From: Nemophila menziesii
Lineage: Eukaryota; Streptophyta; Magnoliopsida; Boraginales; Hydrophyllaceae
NCBI GenBank assembly: GCA_029959085.1
Contig: JARWIR010000013.1
Coordinates: 12,649,186 to 12,713,185, forward strand
DNA: 64,000 nt
Direction: 5' to 3'
In this document: positions 11,871 through 22,942 of the stretch, piece by piece
Layout: the number at the start of each line of letters is the position of its first letter
Numbering within the stretch: the stretch's first letter is position 1
Notes under the pieces: model-generated
Database searches by the model: none
Told to the model about the DNA's origin: nothing
The model's input: the letters and a program-made list of their open reading frames with translations, nothing else
Program-made: the position numbers and the translations under genes

Positions 11871-13022
11871 TGTTGGCTCCTATATGGTTCTATAGGGTTC
11901 ATAACTAATGAAAGATTAGTCAACGGGACCAAACTTTCAAAATATGATCCCAAGTAATAAGTTTGACCAAAAATAAAAGAAGGAACTTGTTTCTTATCAT
12001 GAAATTGATGTAGTTCCTGAGCTTTAACATTGTAAATAAATGCATCTTCGTTTCCATAAAATACAAGTAGTTCCATGCTTTTCAACCATCCAATGATCCT
12101 GAAATTAGTATAATTGAAAGGATGTAAACGTCTATCACCCTTCAAATCAATACTATGCTTTAGCCATTGTCCATTAGCTTTAAGCAACCAAAACTCATAT
12201 AAATAATTTGTTTGATCCCTCATCCACACCCAGCAGCAAAGAGAATTGTCCATTTCCATTAGAGAGCAGTTACAATTTCTTAAATCGTTACGAGAAGGAA
12301 AATTAATTTCTTCAAAAATTTCAGTTTCAAGGTTAAAGCAAAGAATACGACATTTTGGTTGACATAACCAAAAAACAAAACAGCTAATGGTAACAGAATA
12401 AACAGAATGGCGGAAATTATTCATACTATGGTAAGCTGATGAGTTCTTTAATATAACCACTTATCTTACCGTTAGCATTAACGTTTCTCCATTGATGATC
12501 AACACCTATCGTTAATATTATACATTTTGAGATTTCTTCCGAGAAATGAAGTACTTTGTATAGCTTAGAAGAACTACAATATCCAAAAGATATACAATTT
12601 CTACGATAGCAATCTGGGAAATGCGGAAAAACAGGCAGAGGGAGAAACTGTTTTACAACAGGATTTGCCACATAACAGGAATAATGAGAATGAGCAGCTC
12701 CAATACCAAAAAATAAAATTAACCCATTACACGTTGCAGAAACCTTTTGAAAGCAACGCATATTTAAATGCTTAGCATAAAAAACACTGGAATGAGCAGT
12801 AGGCTTAAGTATATAAGGTAAATGAAAGGTTTCATGAATTAACATAGAGTTGGAAAAAGATTGTTTTGCCAAATGGGCAGCTATAAATTTAGGTGATTGA
12901 ATGATATTATAAAATCTTTTGGATAATAATCTGCAGACATTGAAAAGAATGTCAGGAGGCAGGCAAACTAGAATGATAATAAGCATATCATCAGTGAGAC
13001 AGGAGAAAAAACCAGTGTCCAT
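11813..13022 (-). pseudogene. F-box-like protein gene with frame disruption, MULE cargo
   Basis: Two overlapping minus-strand reading frames (13022-12426 and 12460-11813) together encode about 400 aa. The N-terminus (residues about 7-50, LTDDMLIIILVCLPPDIL...) looks like an F-box; the rest, with WRNV and later VFWLC and IIGWLKSMELLVFYG, resembles an F-box-associated domain. F-box proteins are substrate adaptors of SCF ubiquitin ligases. The frames switch at 12426-12460. A GT..AG pair there would remove only 34 nt and restore the frame, too short for a normal plant intron, so I favour a frameshift. It lies between two arrays of the 386-bp repeat, which copy its last eleven codons and 3' UTR. 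F-box assignment is by eye; the substrate is unknown. Confidence 0.62.
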
Positions 13023-13102
13023 GATGAAATTTTGAGTAGAGAGAGTATGTGATTTTGTAAGAAAGTAGTTGTAGTATGTGTTAGTATTGACAGGTTCAGT
13101 AC

Positions 13103-13116
13103 ATATATTTATAAAG
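13103..13116 (-). promoter_or_regulatory. TATA box of the F-box-like gene
   Basis: On the minus strand TATAAATATATG lies about 85 bp upstream of the ATG at 13022, a normal position for a plant TATA box with a short leader. Confidence 0.5.
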
Positions 13117-13629
13117 AAAATTACACAAGAAGAAGTTTACTGGAAGATGAACGGACTAAATAACTCTTCATCTGACAATGAAATTATTACTTAGTCTTTT
13201 AATATTTAGTCTTTTAATAATGTATTTCCTCAAGTACAATATTGTACTTATGCAAGTAAAAATTTGAGAGAAAGGATTGACTGTATTACTTATATTTATG
13301 ACAAAAGATTATACAAAAAGAAGTGAACTATTGGAATATGAACAAACAAAATGACTCTTCAGATAACAATTAATTAATTATTAGTCTTTTAATAATGAAA
13401 TTTCTTCAAGTACACTTTTGTACTTATAAAAAGTAAATATCTGGATTTGAAAGAAAATTGAAAAATCTTAAGATATAAAAAATTTGAGTTTTGGGAATAA
13501 TTCCCATAACAGAATTTCATCTGTCAAAACCGAAAAAATTATTGTTTTGAACATCTTCTTGTAAAAATAATTAGAAAGCTTACAATATTAAAGTGTTATC
13601 ACTAGGTAGAAACATAAGCTACAAAAAAA
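13117..13629. other. Upstream spacer of the F-box-like gene with scattered palindromes
   Basis: There is no coding region. CAAGTACAATATTGTACTT at about 13223 and CAAGTACACTTTTGTACTT at about 13408 are perfect or near-perfect inverted repeats. TTTTGGGAATAATTCCCATA lies near 13493. A short direct duplication contains TAATTATTAGTCTTTTAATAATG-like sequence at 13180-13215 and 13370-13400. Confidence 0.6.
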
Positions 13630-14310
13630 GTACTTGTACAAGTAGGAAAAAGTACTTGTCCAGTGGTGGGAATACATTCCTAGAACTCGTATTTCCTGTA
13701 ACTTAGACATTTTTCAAACATTTTAAATTACATGATGTCTAAAACTAAAACATGTTAACTTTAGTAAATTAATTTTGTCCATAAGTTAAATTATATTTAT
13801 TAATATTTGCAATTTTAAGTGAAAACAATATGACTGAGTGAGTTGTGGGAAAATTCCCATCACTTGAATATGTTTCAGAAAAATTAATAATATAAAAAGA
13901 TACAGACTAGTGCTTCAACAATACAATAAGAATTTAATACAAGAAATATAATCAAACTAATAAAAATTAACCTCTTGAAACTCAGATGTCATAAAAAAAT
14001 GCAAGTATAAAAAAGTGTACTTGTACAAGTATAAAAATGTACTTGTCCAGTGGTGGGAAAACATTCCCAGAACTCGTATTCCTGTAACTTTATCATTTTT
14101 TAAACATTTTAACTTACATGATGTCTAAAAATGTAACATGTTAAGTTTAGTCAATTAATTTTGTCCATAAGTTAAATTATATTTAGTAATATTTGCAATT
14201 TTAAGTGAAAACAATATGACTGAGTGAGTTGTGGGAAAATTCCCATCACTTGAATATGTTTCAGAAAAATTAATAATATAAAAAGATACAGACTAGTGCT
14301 TGTGTATCTT
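13630..14310. repeat. Second array of the 386-bp unit, about 1.8 copies
   Basis: AGTTGTGGGAAAATTCCCAT occurs at 13841 and 14227, period 386 bp. A diverged unit with TACTTGTACAAGTA near 13631 and GTGGTGGGAATACATTCCTA near 13664 precedes it. The array includes one more copy of the F-box 3' end (about 13960-13992) and breaks off inside a unit at about 14300. Minor base differences from the first array (GAGTGAGTT for AACTGAGTT) show the two arrays have diverged. Confidence 0.87.
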
Positions 14311-14491
14311 CCTATTAAAAAAGAGAAACTGATTTATGTGAAAATTCCCAACACATGGACTTTGTATCAAAAAAACAATTGAGAACAAAAATCATCCAAA
14401 AAGTAAGAAACAAACAAATCTAATAATAGTTACACTGAATTTATTAAACAAAGTAAGAAGAAAACTATCCAAGAGAAGAAAAATTATAAAA

Positions 14492-16769
14492 TCAAGTGGT
14501 AGGCATAACTACATCACATTCTGAGGTTTTGTGAGTAGTCATTTGATTACAACTCAGACATCGTTTCTTGCGGAAAAAAGACTCTGAAACAGAAGGGAAA
14601 CGATTCTTCTTCGGTCTACCAGGTTGTACTTTAGACACAGGAGGATGAATGAAAATCTCTTCAGAAGATGAACTAAGATTTTCAATTGTAGATAGTGCAG
14701 GAATGGCTCTTGAATATGCCTCCAAATACTTTGAAGAATAAAAGTAATCTTCAACATAATCATATCTGGTGTTCCTTCGACCATAATACAAAGCTGCAAC
14801 TGCATGTGTGCAAGGAAAACCTTTAAACTCCCACTTGCGACACGAACAAGTACGTTTAGCGATATCAACTATCATTATGGGATCAGACTCAACTTGAAAA
14901 ACATCGTCACTTGATTGACGAACAATCCATGTTCGACAATACTCAAATTTAAGATCCCATCTATTTTGAGACTGGGTAGAGAGTATAGTAGTACAAGACT
15001 TGCCGAAAACAGATCGTTTGTACATTTGAACCATCAGAATATTACGAATCGCATCGATAAGTTCAGTCACAGGTAATTCACGCTTCACCTTTATCTGATT
15101 ATTAAAGGATTCGGCAGCATTTGAGGTCATCTCGCCGTAACGTTGGCCTGGGAAAAAAGCATCTGCATATTTCTCTTTAGGAAGATTTTCAAGAAAGGTA
15201 ACTGCAGCAGGACCACCAGCTTCTAAAAAATTATGAATAGCTTTATCATACTCATCAGTAGTTAAAGCATGAGCACATTTGTCAAGAAGTTGTGACATAG
15301 ATTCAAAAAGACTTTTACTACTTTTACATCTGAGTCTCAAATTTCTCTTTAGATGAAGAATGCAATAAGAGTGGTGAGCTTCAGGAAATACTGTCTTCAA
15401 TGCTGCAGCAATACCTGCATGACGGTCTGTAACGAAGGTAATCACACGATTACCAAGTAATGGACGCAAAAACTGGAGGAAACTTGTCCAATTAACAGTA
15501 TTTTCAGCGCGACAAACAGAAAATGCAATTGGATATAACCCTGCAAAAATGTACTTACATAGGTAAAAAATGTACTTTCAAAAGTACAAAAATATATCAC
15601 TATGAATTTACTATGGTCTATAAAACAACATATATACATAAAAATGAAAGAGATGATTGAATTTTAAATTGTATACCTCTATTCGCATCTTTACCGGTTA
15701 TAGCAAGCAGATGACCCTGGAATTTAGACTTCAAAAATGTGGCATCTGCAAATAAAAGAGGACGCATGGCACTAAAGCCTTCAAGGCAAGCACCAAAAGC
15801 AATATGGCAACGTTCGAATGCATGACTTGTTGAGTCAAAATCCAAATGTACTTGAGAAGTTGGGTCCACGAATTTTAAATTTTTAAAGTATCCTAAAATC
15901 CTGTTATAAGACAAACCAGCATCTCCATAAACCTCGTCCCTGGCTTTATTTAAAGCTGCATAAGCTATCTTGTAACTAATATCATAACCGTAAAAGACCT
16001 TGATATGATGAACAAGTTCATTCGGTTTTGTAGCAGGTCTACTCTTGTACTCTTCTATAATAACATCCTTAATCAGATCAGAAGACAACCGATTATTTGA
16101 CAATGATCTATCCGGAACACCGCATGTATGTTGCTTGACAAATGTTCTTATATAAAGCTTTTTGTCTGAATTATCAACAGATGCATATACATACCATAAA
16201 CATCCAGATTTTTTGCGATTTTTGCAGCAAGCACTAATACGGCGAATATCATTGTGGGTATAGTCAAAAGGATATCCAGTTTCACACGCAAACTTAGACA
16301 AAACACATCTGAATTCTGTCAAACCGCCATTAAATACTTGACCAACATCTTTTAACCCGTTTTTCCAGTCTTCACTACGAAGTTTAACTTTTTTATGAGG
16401 ATAATCTTGTTCATCCTCTACAATTGGGACAGATTCAAAATCGACTTCATTAGAAATATGAGATGATGAACTAAAAATGGTAGAATTTGAACACTCAATA
16501 GAATTTGTATTTGTAATCAAGAGATCCAGTTTATCTAGACCATCACGTTCAAATAACCATAGAAGAGTACAATAATCAGCCTCAGTAACCATTTTGCAAG
16601 ATAACTGATCTCCATAACTATAGTGGATATCAAAGGATACATGATTCAACTCATCCCATCTCTGTATCACATATTGTTTAATTGACTTAAAAGAATCAAA
16701 AAACTCAAAAGGATATATTGCACTATCAGTTCCATACTTGAGAGAAGCCAATACTTTAGGAGCCATCAC
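14492..16769 (-). CDS. MULE (MuDR-type) transposase, intact
   Basis: Two exons, 16769-15677 and 15540-14492, join in phase to 713 aa. The N-terminus (about 1-90) looks PB1-like, about 130-220 is the plant MuDR DNA-binding region with a Cys/His cluster, and the DDE core follows: Asp342 in LFADATF, Asp403 in VTDRHAG, the C-x2-H motif Cys424/His427, and probable Glu508 in NAAESFN. A SWIM zinc finger (Cys596, Cys598, Cys608, His610) and a C-terminal CxxC zinc knuckle end the protein. It should bind the MULE ends and catalyse cut-and-paste transposition in the nucleus. No stop or frameshift is present, so the element could be autonomous. The intron carries the TACTT palindromes at 15549-15592. It faces the F-box and Ulp1-like genes. 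Confidence 0.93.
15549..15592. repeat. Palindromic repeats in the transposase intron
   Basis: GTACTTACATAGGTA and TACTTTCAAAAGTA lie in the 136-bp intron of the MULE transposase, matching the TACTTGTACAAGTA family seen in the Ulp1-like genes. Confidence 0.65.
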
Positions 16770-18264
16770 AAAAAATATACCTTAAACAGCAAAAGAAAAA
16801 GAAGAATCAGTAATATAAGAAGAAAAAATGTAGTATATGCGAGTGATGGTAATTTTCCCAGAAGTGCAGACAATAAGTGGTTGCTAAAAAAAACTGTATT
16901 TGTGCAGGTACACAAATGTACTTGTAAGAGTACAAAAATGTACTTGTCGAGTGATGGGAATACTTTCCCAGGACTGATATTTTTCAACAAAAACCCAAAA
17001 ACTTATGTACAAATAGAAACAATAAAATTATGTACAACATCACGGATGGGAAAAATCAAAAAAATGAGATAAAATGCAGTAGAAAAAAGATTGCAAAACC
17101 TTAACAGATTCTCAAAACTAAATATGTTACACCAGAAACTAACCAATAACACAAAAATGAAGTAAAACATTCATAATATATAACAAAATGAACATCACTA
17201 TCTATGAAAAACAAAATAAAAGCAATAAATGGAATATAACATAAGTTGTAATGCAGTAAAACGTTTATAAAACAAAGACAACTCGAAAATATGTGTATAT
17301 ATATTCTTAACTTTTATTTAAAACAGAAATTTACAAAGATCTACAAGAATTATTGAAAAACTGAAGGTAAACTTATAAAAAGACAAAAAAACTAGAAAAT
17401 CAACGAGTGATGGGAATTTTCCCAGTACTCAACAAATAGCACAAAAACTACACAATCATATGTATGACATCCATAACACAACACCATAAAAAACGATGCA
17501 AATACTTAAACAATTACACAGGTCTGACACCACGAAAAACAACGATCATCTAGTAAAACAGATGAACAGATATTCATAGTAAAAAACAGAGATATTCAAA
17601 GAAAAAAACAGAGTTAACAACAAATTGCAAAAAAATGAACCGAAAGACATCAATACAGATTAGAAACGAAGCTAATACATTGACAATTACACAGTACAGA
17701 CACAAACAAAAAACAGCGATATACATGAGCAAATATACTATGAAAAAATGGTTAAAAACAGAAAATCAAATTTAAACATAAAATACGAATCGTAAACAAC
17801 TATTTAAACACAAATAAATCAAAAATAGAGTAACGGTGGAAGCAAATACTTGAATTCATGGTAAAACAACCTGAAAAATTATGATTCGTACAGTTGATGA
17901 TTGAAAGCTAAAAATTATGATTTTCTGGAGAATATAACGATAGAAGCGAGATGAATTTAACGTCTTGAATTGCAAAAAGTTGTTGTTATTGAAGAACGTA
18001 TTTAATTGAGAGAATTCGAAATCATAGTTGGAAGCATATTTGAAAAAAGTAGTTGTTGAAGGACACTGAGAGAAGGAGAAAGAGAATATATAATTAAATA
18101 AAAACTAACGACGGTAGTAAACGGAACGGAGAAATTGAGATAAAGAGAATCTGACGTGTTAGGGGGTAGTATTGGAAGCTAAAAATATGAGGTGCCTTTT
18201 ACTGGCAAAAAGAAAGCGGCTGGGATGAGGGGGCATTATTTCTAATTTGAGGTGTTTCTTGGGC
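16770..18264. other. 5' flank of the MULE transposase gene and right arm of the element
   Basis: There is no credible coding region. Palindromic copies lie at 16845-16865, 16905-16980 (TACTTGTAAGAGTA, TACTTGTCGAGTGATGGGAA, TTTCCCAG) and 17403-17426 (GTGATGGGAATTTTCCCAGT). From 17430 to 18120 the DNA is A-rich (about 17% G) with AAAAACAG-type repeats, as expected for a promoter and leader arm. No clear TATA box could be chosen. Confidence 0.6.
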
Positions 18265-18265
18265 A
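18145..18265. repeat. Candidate right terminus of the MULE
   Basis: A GC-richer stretch after the A-rich arm runs from TTAGGGGGTAGTATTGG through GAGGTGCCTTTTACTGG to GGGCATTAATCCAAA. Runs of G and a terminal GGGCATTAATCCAA would suit a MULE end. The matching left end is outside the window, so neither the inverted repeat nor a 9-bp target duplication can be tested. Confidence 0.3.
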
Positions 18266-18479
18266 TTAATCCAAAGTTATAATAGATGCATCCCATTATA
18301 TACTATTTGAAATCAAGAGTTGATTTATTGTCTTAGAGGAAAATCTTGTTTTATCCAAACCGTTGTGAATATATGCAGCATCATATCTTCCAAGATTCAA
18401 GTTCTTTCTCCATCACAAATAAACGTGATCTTTAATTTGAAGTATACATCTCACTTGTTTCCCAATCATCACTTTTTTC

Positions 18480-19161
18480 ACTAGGCGGAAGTCTTTCAAC
18501 CCCAAAGCTATCTAAGTTTTAGGAGTAACCATGAAATCCCAAGACACCTAGTCCTTGGTTTTTTACCCCACTGGTATAATAGTATTTGGCCCCCAAACTC
18601 GAAAGGTCTATGCAAGTTGGAAATGAGCAAAATAGACAAATTTGACGAGAATTTCTTTCACATGTCATTCAGAAACTTCTGTTTCCAACCATGCGTAGTA
18701 ATGTTGAATGTGTCGCTAATCTATTGAGCTGGCGCAAGGTCGGAACATTGCTAGTTTGCTAGTACCCCTGACTACTTCCAATAGATCTTTCACTGTCAAA
18801 ATTAAGAATCTCAATTGTATCTTTCGTGTAAAAAACAAACACTAGACTTCTGGATATAGGCCAATTGGCCCAAGAAAAATTAGTAATAAAGTAAACGTTG
18901 CTTCCTTATGAGAATCCAAGCTTTAGAGGGCCATCTCCAAGAAAATCAATTGCACTTTATCATAGGCTTTACTCATATCTAGGTTTATAAATACATAGTA
19001 CCATATGCGTCCAAAAAAAATAAATACATAATATCATATGATTAATGCTTCCAACTAAGAAAGCCCATTAACATATTCTCCCTATTTTTTGCGAAGAAAA
19101 CATGTTTGCATATTTTGTCATCCATTTTGAACAATTCAATTTTAAAATTCTCTTAACCTTG
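18480..19161 (-). pseudogene. LINE reverse transcriptase remnant
   Basis: The minus strand, in broken frames, gives LINE landmarks in order: AKNRENML (about 19110), LDMSKAYDKVQ (about 18980, RT domain), WKQKFLNDM.KKF (about 18690) and a GVLGFHG-like segment (about 18540). Stops and deletions are frequent, so this is a dead non-LTR retrotransposon. The CACTA element at 19165 interrupts it or abuts it. 18266-18479 shows nothing I recognise. Confidence 0.6.
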
Positions 19162-19299
19162 AGCACAACAAGAAAATCCTTTTTTCCCAACTTCGTTTTG
19201 ACCTTTAGACGACCCTTTTAAAGGGCTGGCTTATCTTTACCTGCACTTTATCCCATAGTGGCCTATACTCGTGTTGCCAATGTTATGACTACATCTTGA

Positions 19300-19650
19300 T
19301 AGGATAGTCGGCTATTGAGACCCCGTTTCCCAGCTGCCATCCAAAAAGAGTCGGCTATTGCGACCTCCTTTCCCAGCTCCCCTCCAAAAGAGTCGGCTAT
19401 TGAGACCACCTTTCCCAGCTCCCCTCCAAAAGAGTCGGCTATTGAGACCTCTTTTCCCAGCTTTCTTCCAAATTAGAGTCGGCTATTGCGACCTCCTTTC
19501 CCAGCTCCCCTTCAAAAGAGTCGGCTATTGAGACCTCCTTTCCCAGCTCCCCTTCAAAAGAGTCGGCTATTGAGACCTCCTTTCCCAGCTTTCTTCCAAA
19601 GTAGAGTCGGCTATTGAGACCCCCTTTCCCAGCTCATTTCCCAGCTCACT
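19300..19650. repeat. CACTA subterminal minisatellite, 8 units of about 42-44 bp
   Basis: Eight units share the core GAGTCGGCTATTGAGACC then TTTCCCAGC. Variants differ in the last 10 bp (CCCCTCCAAAA or TTTCTTCCAAA). Subterminal repeats are the family's transposase-binding regions. A degenerate inverse of the core occurs at 29040-29170 near the other end. Confidence 0.88.
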
Positions 19651-19878
19651 TTAATGGAATTAAGTATCAAGTAAAGAACAATAAGATACAAATTAGTGCA
19701 AATTTGTTACCACTTAAAAAATTAACGAAAATTAACTCCATCATAACCAAAATATGTCCATGTATTACAAAAACTAGCAAATACCGACTTATAACAAAAT
19801 ATAGCAGTTTTACATAAAAAGCAATACAAAAATAGTCCAACTGAGGGAGTTTTAATCAACTAGCAGAACTATATAAAC

Positions 19879-21493
19879 TCAAACCCTATTCAAAAACGAT
19901 TTTTTATTGGGTGCGGAGATGAAAGATTTAAACATCATCTTCAAATCATCCGTCTCTTTCTTTTGCACTTGAAGTTCTTCGTTAAACTTTGCTTCTATTT
20001 TAACTTGCATTTCTGCCATCTCAGTTTTGTGTTCTTCTTTAAGCTCTTCCACTTGTGCTCGCATTTTTTCCATCTCGGCTTCATAAAGCTTTTGAATTTT
20101 CTCAATCTCATTTTTATTAACTTTTTTTTATCCATGAACAGCTGATCGAGTAGGTCCTAATCCCCATCCACTGGGTCGTTCATTACGTTCTTTTCCCACT
20201 ACCTCACTGAAGATCTCAGATTGTAGATCAAGACTGTGTTCCACCTCTTCCCTCTTTAAATTCCTGCTGTCAATTATATTCTTACATTTTTCCTAAAACA
20301 ATATTTAAACCATTAGGAAAGCACTAAATGTTGAAAGCCATTAGGAACTAAGGTAGTAATTAAATACCAAAATTTCATCAACACTCGGGTCTACGCTTCC
20401 ATCTTTAGCATGAGTGTGTGTTCGGTGAAAAAATTCAATATCCCCCACATCATGTCCCTGTAAAGATATATTTCAATGTTAATTACTATCATTCTCATGC
20501 TAATCAAAGTATCATTCTTACTAAATCCTCTCGTATTTGAGCATAAGGCTTTCGACCACATGTATGAAATATATCTTGCTTTGCTTTATACTGTTTGGCT
20601 TTCTCAGATACATTCACCTGTAGATAAGAAAATGAGACAAGCAATACCTGTAGGTACAACTAAAGAGCAACCCCACTAAATAAAAGCAATACCTGATACT
20701 CTTTGTCAAACCAAACTGGAACCAATTGTTTCCACTGATTTGGATCTACTAGTTCATCAATCACCTTATCCATATTTTCCTCCAAAGATTTATTTAAATC
20801 AACAAAACTATGCACTGTGTTCTTCCAGTCTTTCCATTTTTGTCCTATACTTTTTCTAATATAGGATTCCAAGGCAGATTCATCGAAAGTAAAATACATC
20901 TGTAAAATAAAAAGTAATGCTTTATATCAAACAACTTTTATGGCGTCAGATAATTTAAGTAACATTTTTCTTACTTTTAGAAATTCGATATGTAACTCTT
21001 TAAACGTGCTTGGCATCATATTCCAACGGGGATAAGTTAATGGAGCTAACCTCCCAAGTCTGGCAATAACACCACAACAACTTCTAAATTTATCTGATCC
21101 ATTTCCAATGGGCTGGCCAAATCTATTGTGGACAATTTGAACTTTATTTTTTGCAGCTGACTTGAAAAAGAGTTTCAATGTTGTACCAGATCTTCCTTTT
21201 CTAGTGTCCTTTGAGTTATCTTATATGCAAAGACAAATCGATTAGTTTGATAATATTTATACACATATATAAACAATATATACAACAAGAGTGAAAGAAT
21301 TATTACCCTTCACTAATTCAGCTGCTATTGAATGAATATCAGGGAGTGGTGATTGTATGGAATCATGATATACTGGCGATGTGACTGCCTCACTTGAAGT
21401 AGAATGTACTGGAATGTTTGATCTCTTACTTGAAGAGCCACTTAAGCTTCTTTTCCTTGAACCTTTTTTTGTTAATCTTTGAATAGTTTTCAT
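19879..21493 (-). CDS. CACTA TNP1-like (Transposase_24) accessory gene with early stop
   Basis: Exons 21493-21307, 21219-20975, 20899-20693, 20617-20522, 20457-20368 and 20292-20128 join in phase to 329 aa. Motifs typical of the Ptta/En/Spm accessory protein are seen in order: LKLFFKSAAKNK, NRFGQPIG, WNMMPSTFKELH, WKDWK, WKQLVPVWF, VSEKAKQYKAK, GRKPYAQIREDL, HTHAKDGSVD and GWGLGPTRSA. A stop (TAA, 20130-20128) ends the frame, yet the same frame continues for 82 residues as a coiled coil to 19879, so a nonsense change in an A-rich codon seems to have removed the C-terminal coiled coil. The family's protein binds subterminal repeats and assists TNP2. Whether the short form works is unknown. Confidence 0.75.
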
Positions 21494-22942
21494 TTCTTTA
21501 ATCTGATTTAACTACAGAACAAGTTTAGTATATAGATAATTAAACATGAACAATTAAAATTTGATTTATTAATATAGTTAGTCTACATAACACACTTTGA
21601 TTCAACTACATTACAATTTCAGATCATAAGCCGATTCACCTAAATAACAAAGGTTAATCGATAAAACACACTTTGATTCAAACAAAAAATTATATGAACT
21701 CTATTAAAAAATTAATCTATAGATAATCATATCATAGTTACATTACTTTATTTGAATTTTACAATCGGTTTGACCTAAAGTAATTATAAATAAATAATTA
21801 TATTATGAATATCAGAAAATCGATTGTTTAAGGAAAATTCCATATATTACAGATATGAAATTGAAAAGGAAATCAAATGAGACAATAATTTATGAGATAA
21901 ACAATATGTACCTGATGAAATTGAATATTAAAAGCCGTGAATAGGAAAGGAGAGAGCGAAGCTAAGAAGCTGTTGAGTTGAGAATTAGAAGCGGTGAAGA
22001 GCTTTCCTTTCCGTACAATAATGAATTTTCCGGTGAGATGTGTGTATTTTCTGGTGAGAAGTGAGTGTATTTTCTGGTGAAAAGTAGGTGTGGAGAGAGA
22101 GATATTTTGTTGTTTTGCTAAATTTGTTATGTATCTACTACGCGTTTCTTTTATATCTAATATAAAGAGATTCTTTTACAAGATGAAGATGGGCTTCTCT
22201 CTTCTTCCTTTTTTTTAAAGTGATATTGGGCTTATGCGGTTTAAAAATGGGTTCATGTTATTTGGGCTTCTATTGTAAACTACTTCTCAATGAATCGTAT
22301 CCTTGGTTATATTTCAGTTCAATTTTAATTTTTTTTTTTATACAGCTGAGTTATTGTTAATTTGCCTAGTGGAATTTAAGTGAGTTTCTACATGTTTTTG
22401 TTAATTTCGTGAATCTAGAATGTGAATTATAGATCAAGGAACTCATAATTGTTTTAGTGTCAGGCTTCAATAATTGTTTCTGTGTGGGATTATCAATCTA
22501 TTGCTAATCATTACGAGAATCTTACTGGATGGCTAAATGAGACCCTTGTAGTTATGCAGCAAAACTTAAAAGGGTAAATTGCACCATTGGTCCCTATGTT
22601 ATGTAAAATAGCCAAATGTCACGAGGACACAATCCATCAGACACTCATATATACTTCAAGCAATGCAACTAATGACAGGTAATAATCTCATATCCTGTAA
22701 AAAATTATCCTTTTCTTTTACTGAGGTAAAAACAAAACTTATTTTATCTCTACAGAAAATCATATCAGACATGCACCAGTAATAAACGGAAAAATCATAG
22801 GCATGATTTCCATAGTAGATATAGTTCGAGCAGTATTAGATCAACAACAAGGAGATCTTCAACATACTAATAAAACTATTATCTCAATAACAATAAAACT
22901 ACATTTCTTGCATTTTCAGTCCCTATATTATGCAATATCACC
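21494..22942. other. CACTA internal spacer, TNP1-like promoter region
   Basis: There is no credible gene. 21500-21900 is AT-rich with duplicated ACACACTTTGATTCAA (about 21590 and 21665). 21930-22110 holds TTTTCTGGTGA repeats. GGTCCCTATGTTATG at about 22590 and AGTCCCTATATTATGC at about 22918 resemble each other and may mark another small insertion. Confidence 0.4.

Larger units (their letters stand above)
1..18265. mobile_element. Giant Mutator-like element (MULE) with Ulp1-like cargo, left end outside window
   Basis: The stretch contains an intact MULE transposase gene, two Ulp1-type genes and an F-box-like gene, all embedded in one family of palindromic repeats that I do not see elsewhere in the window. 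Known context: plant MULEs carrying Ulp1-like genes (Kaonashi type) have been described, with transposase and Ulp1 genes in one element. That the F-box gene belongs to the same element is inferred from the shared repeats on both sides of it. The left terminus is not visible because repeat copies start at base 1. The right terminus is tentative: the last repeat copy is at 17403-17426 and unrelated LINE sequence begins near 18480. Size would be at least 17.4 kb. Confidence 0.7.

Noticed and set aside
12426..12460. A true 34-nt intron in the F-box-like gene
   Set aside because: Too short for known plant splicing; a frameshift is the simpler reading, though not proven.
19300..19650. CRISPR-like regular repeats with variable tails
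   Set aside because: Plant nuclear context; units are contiguous 42-44 bp minisatellite copies without unique spacers and lie in a CACTA subterminal region.
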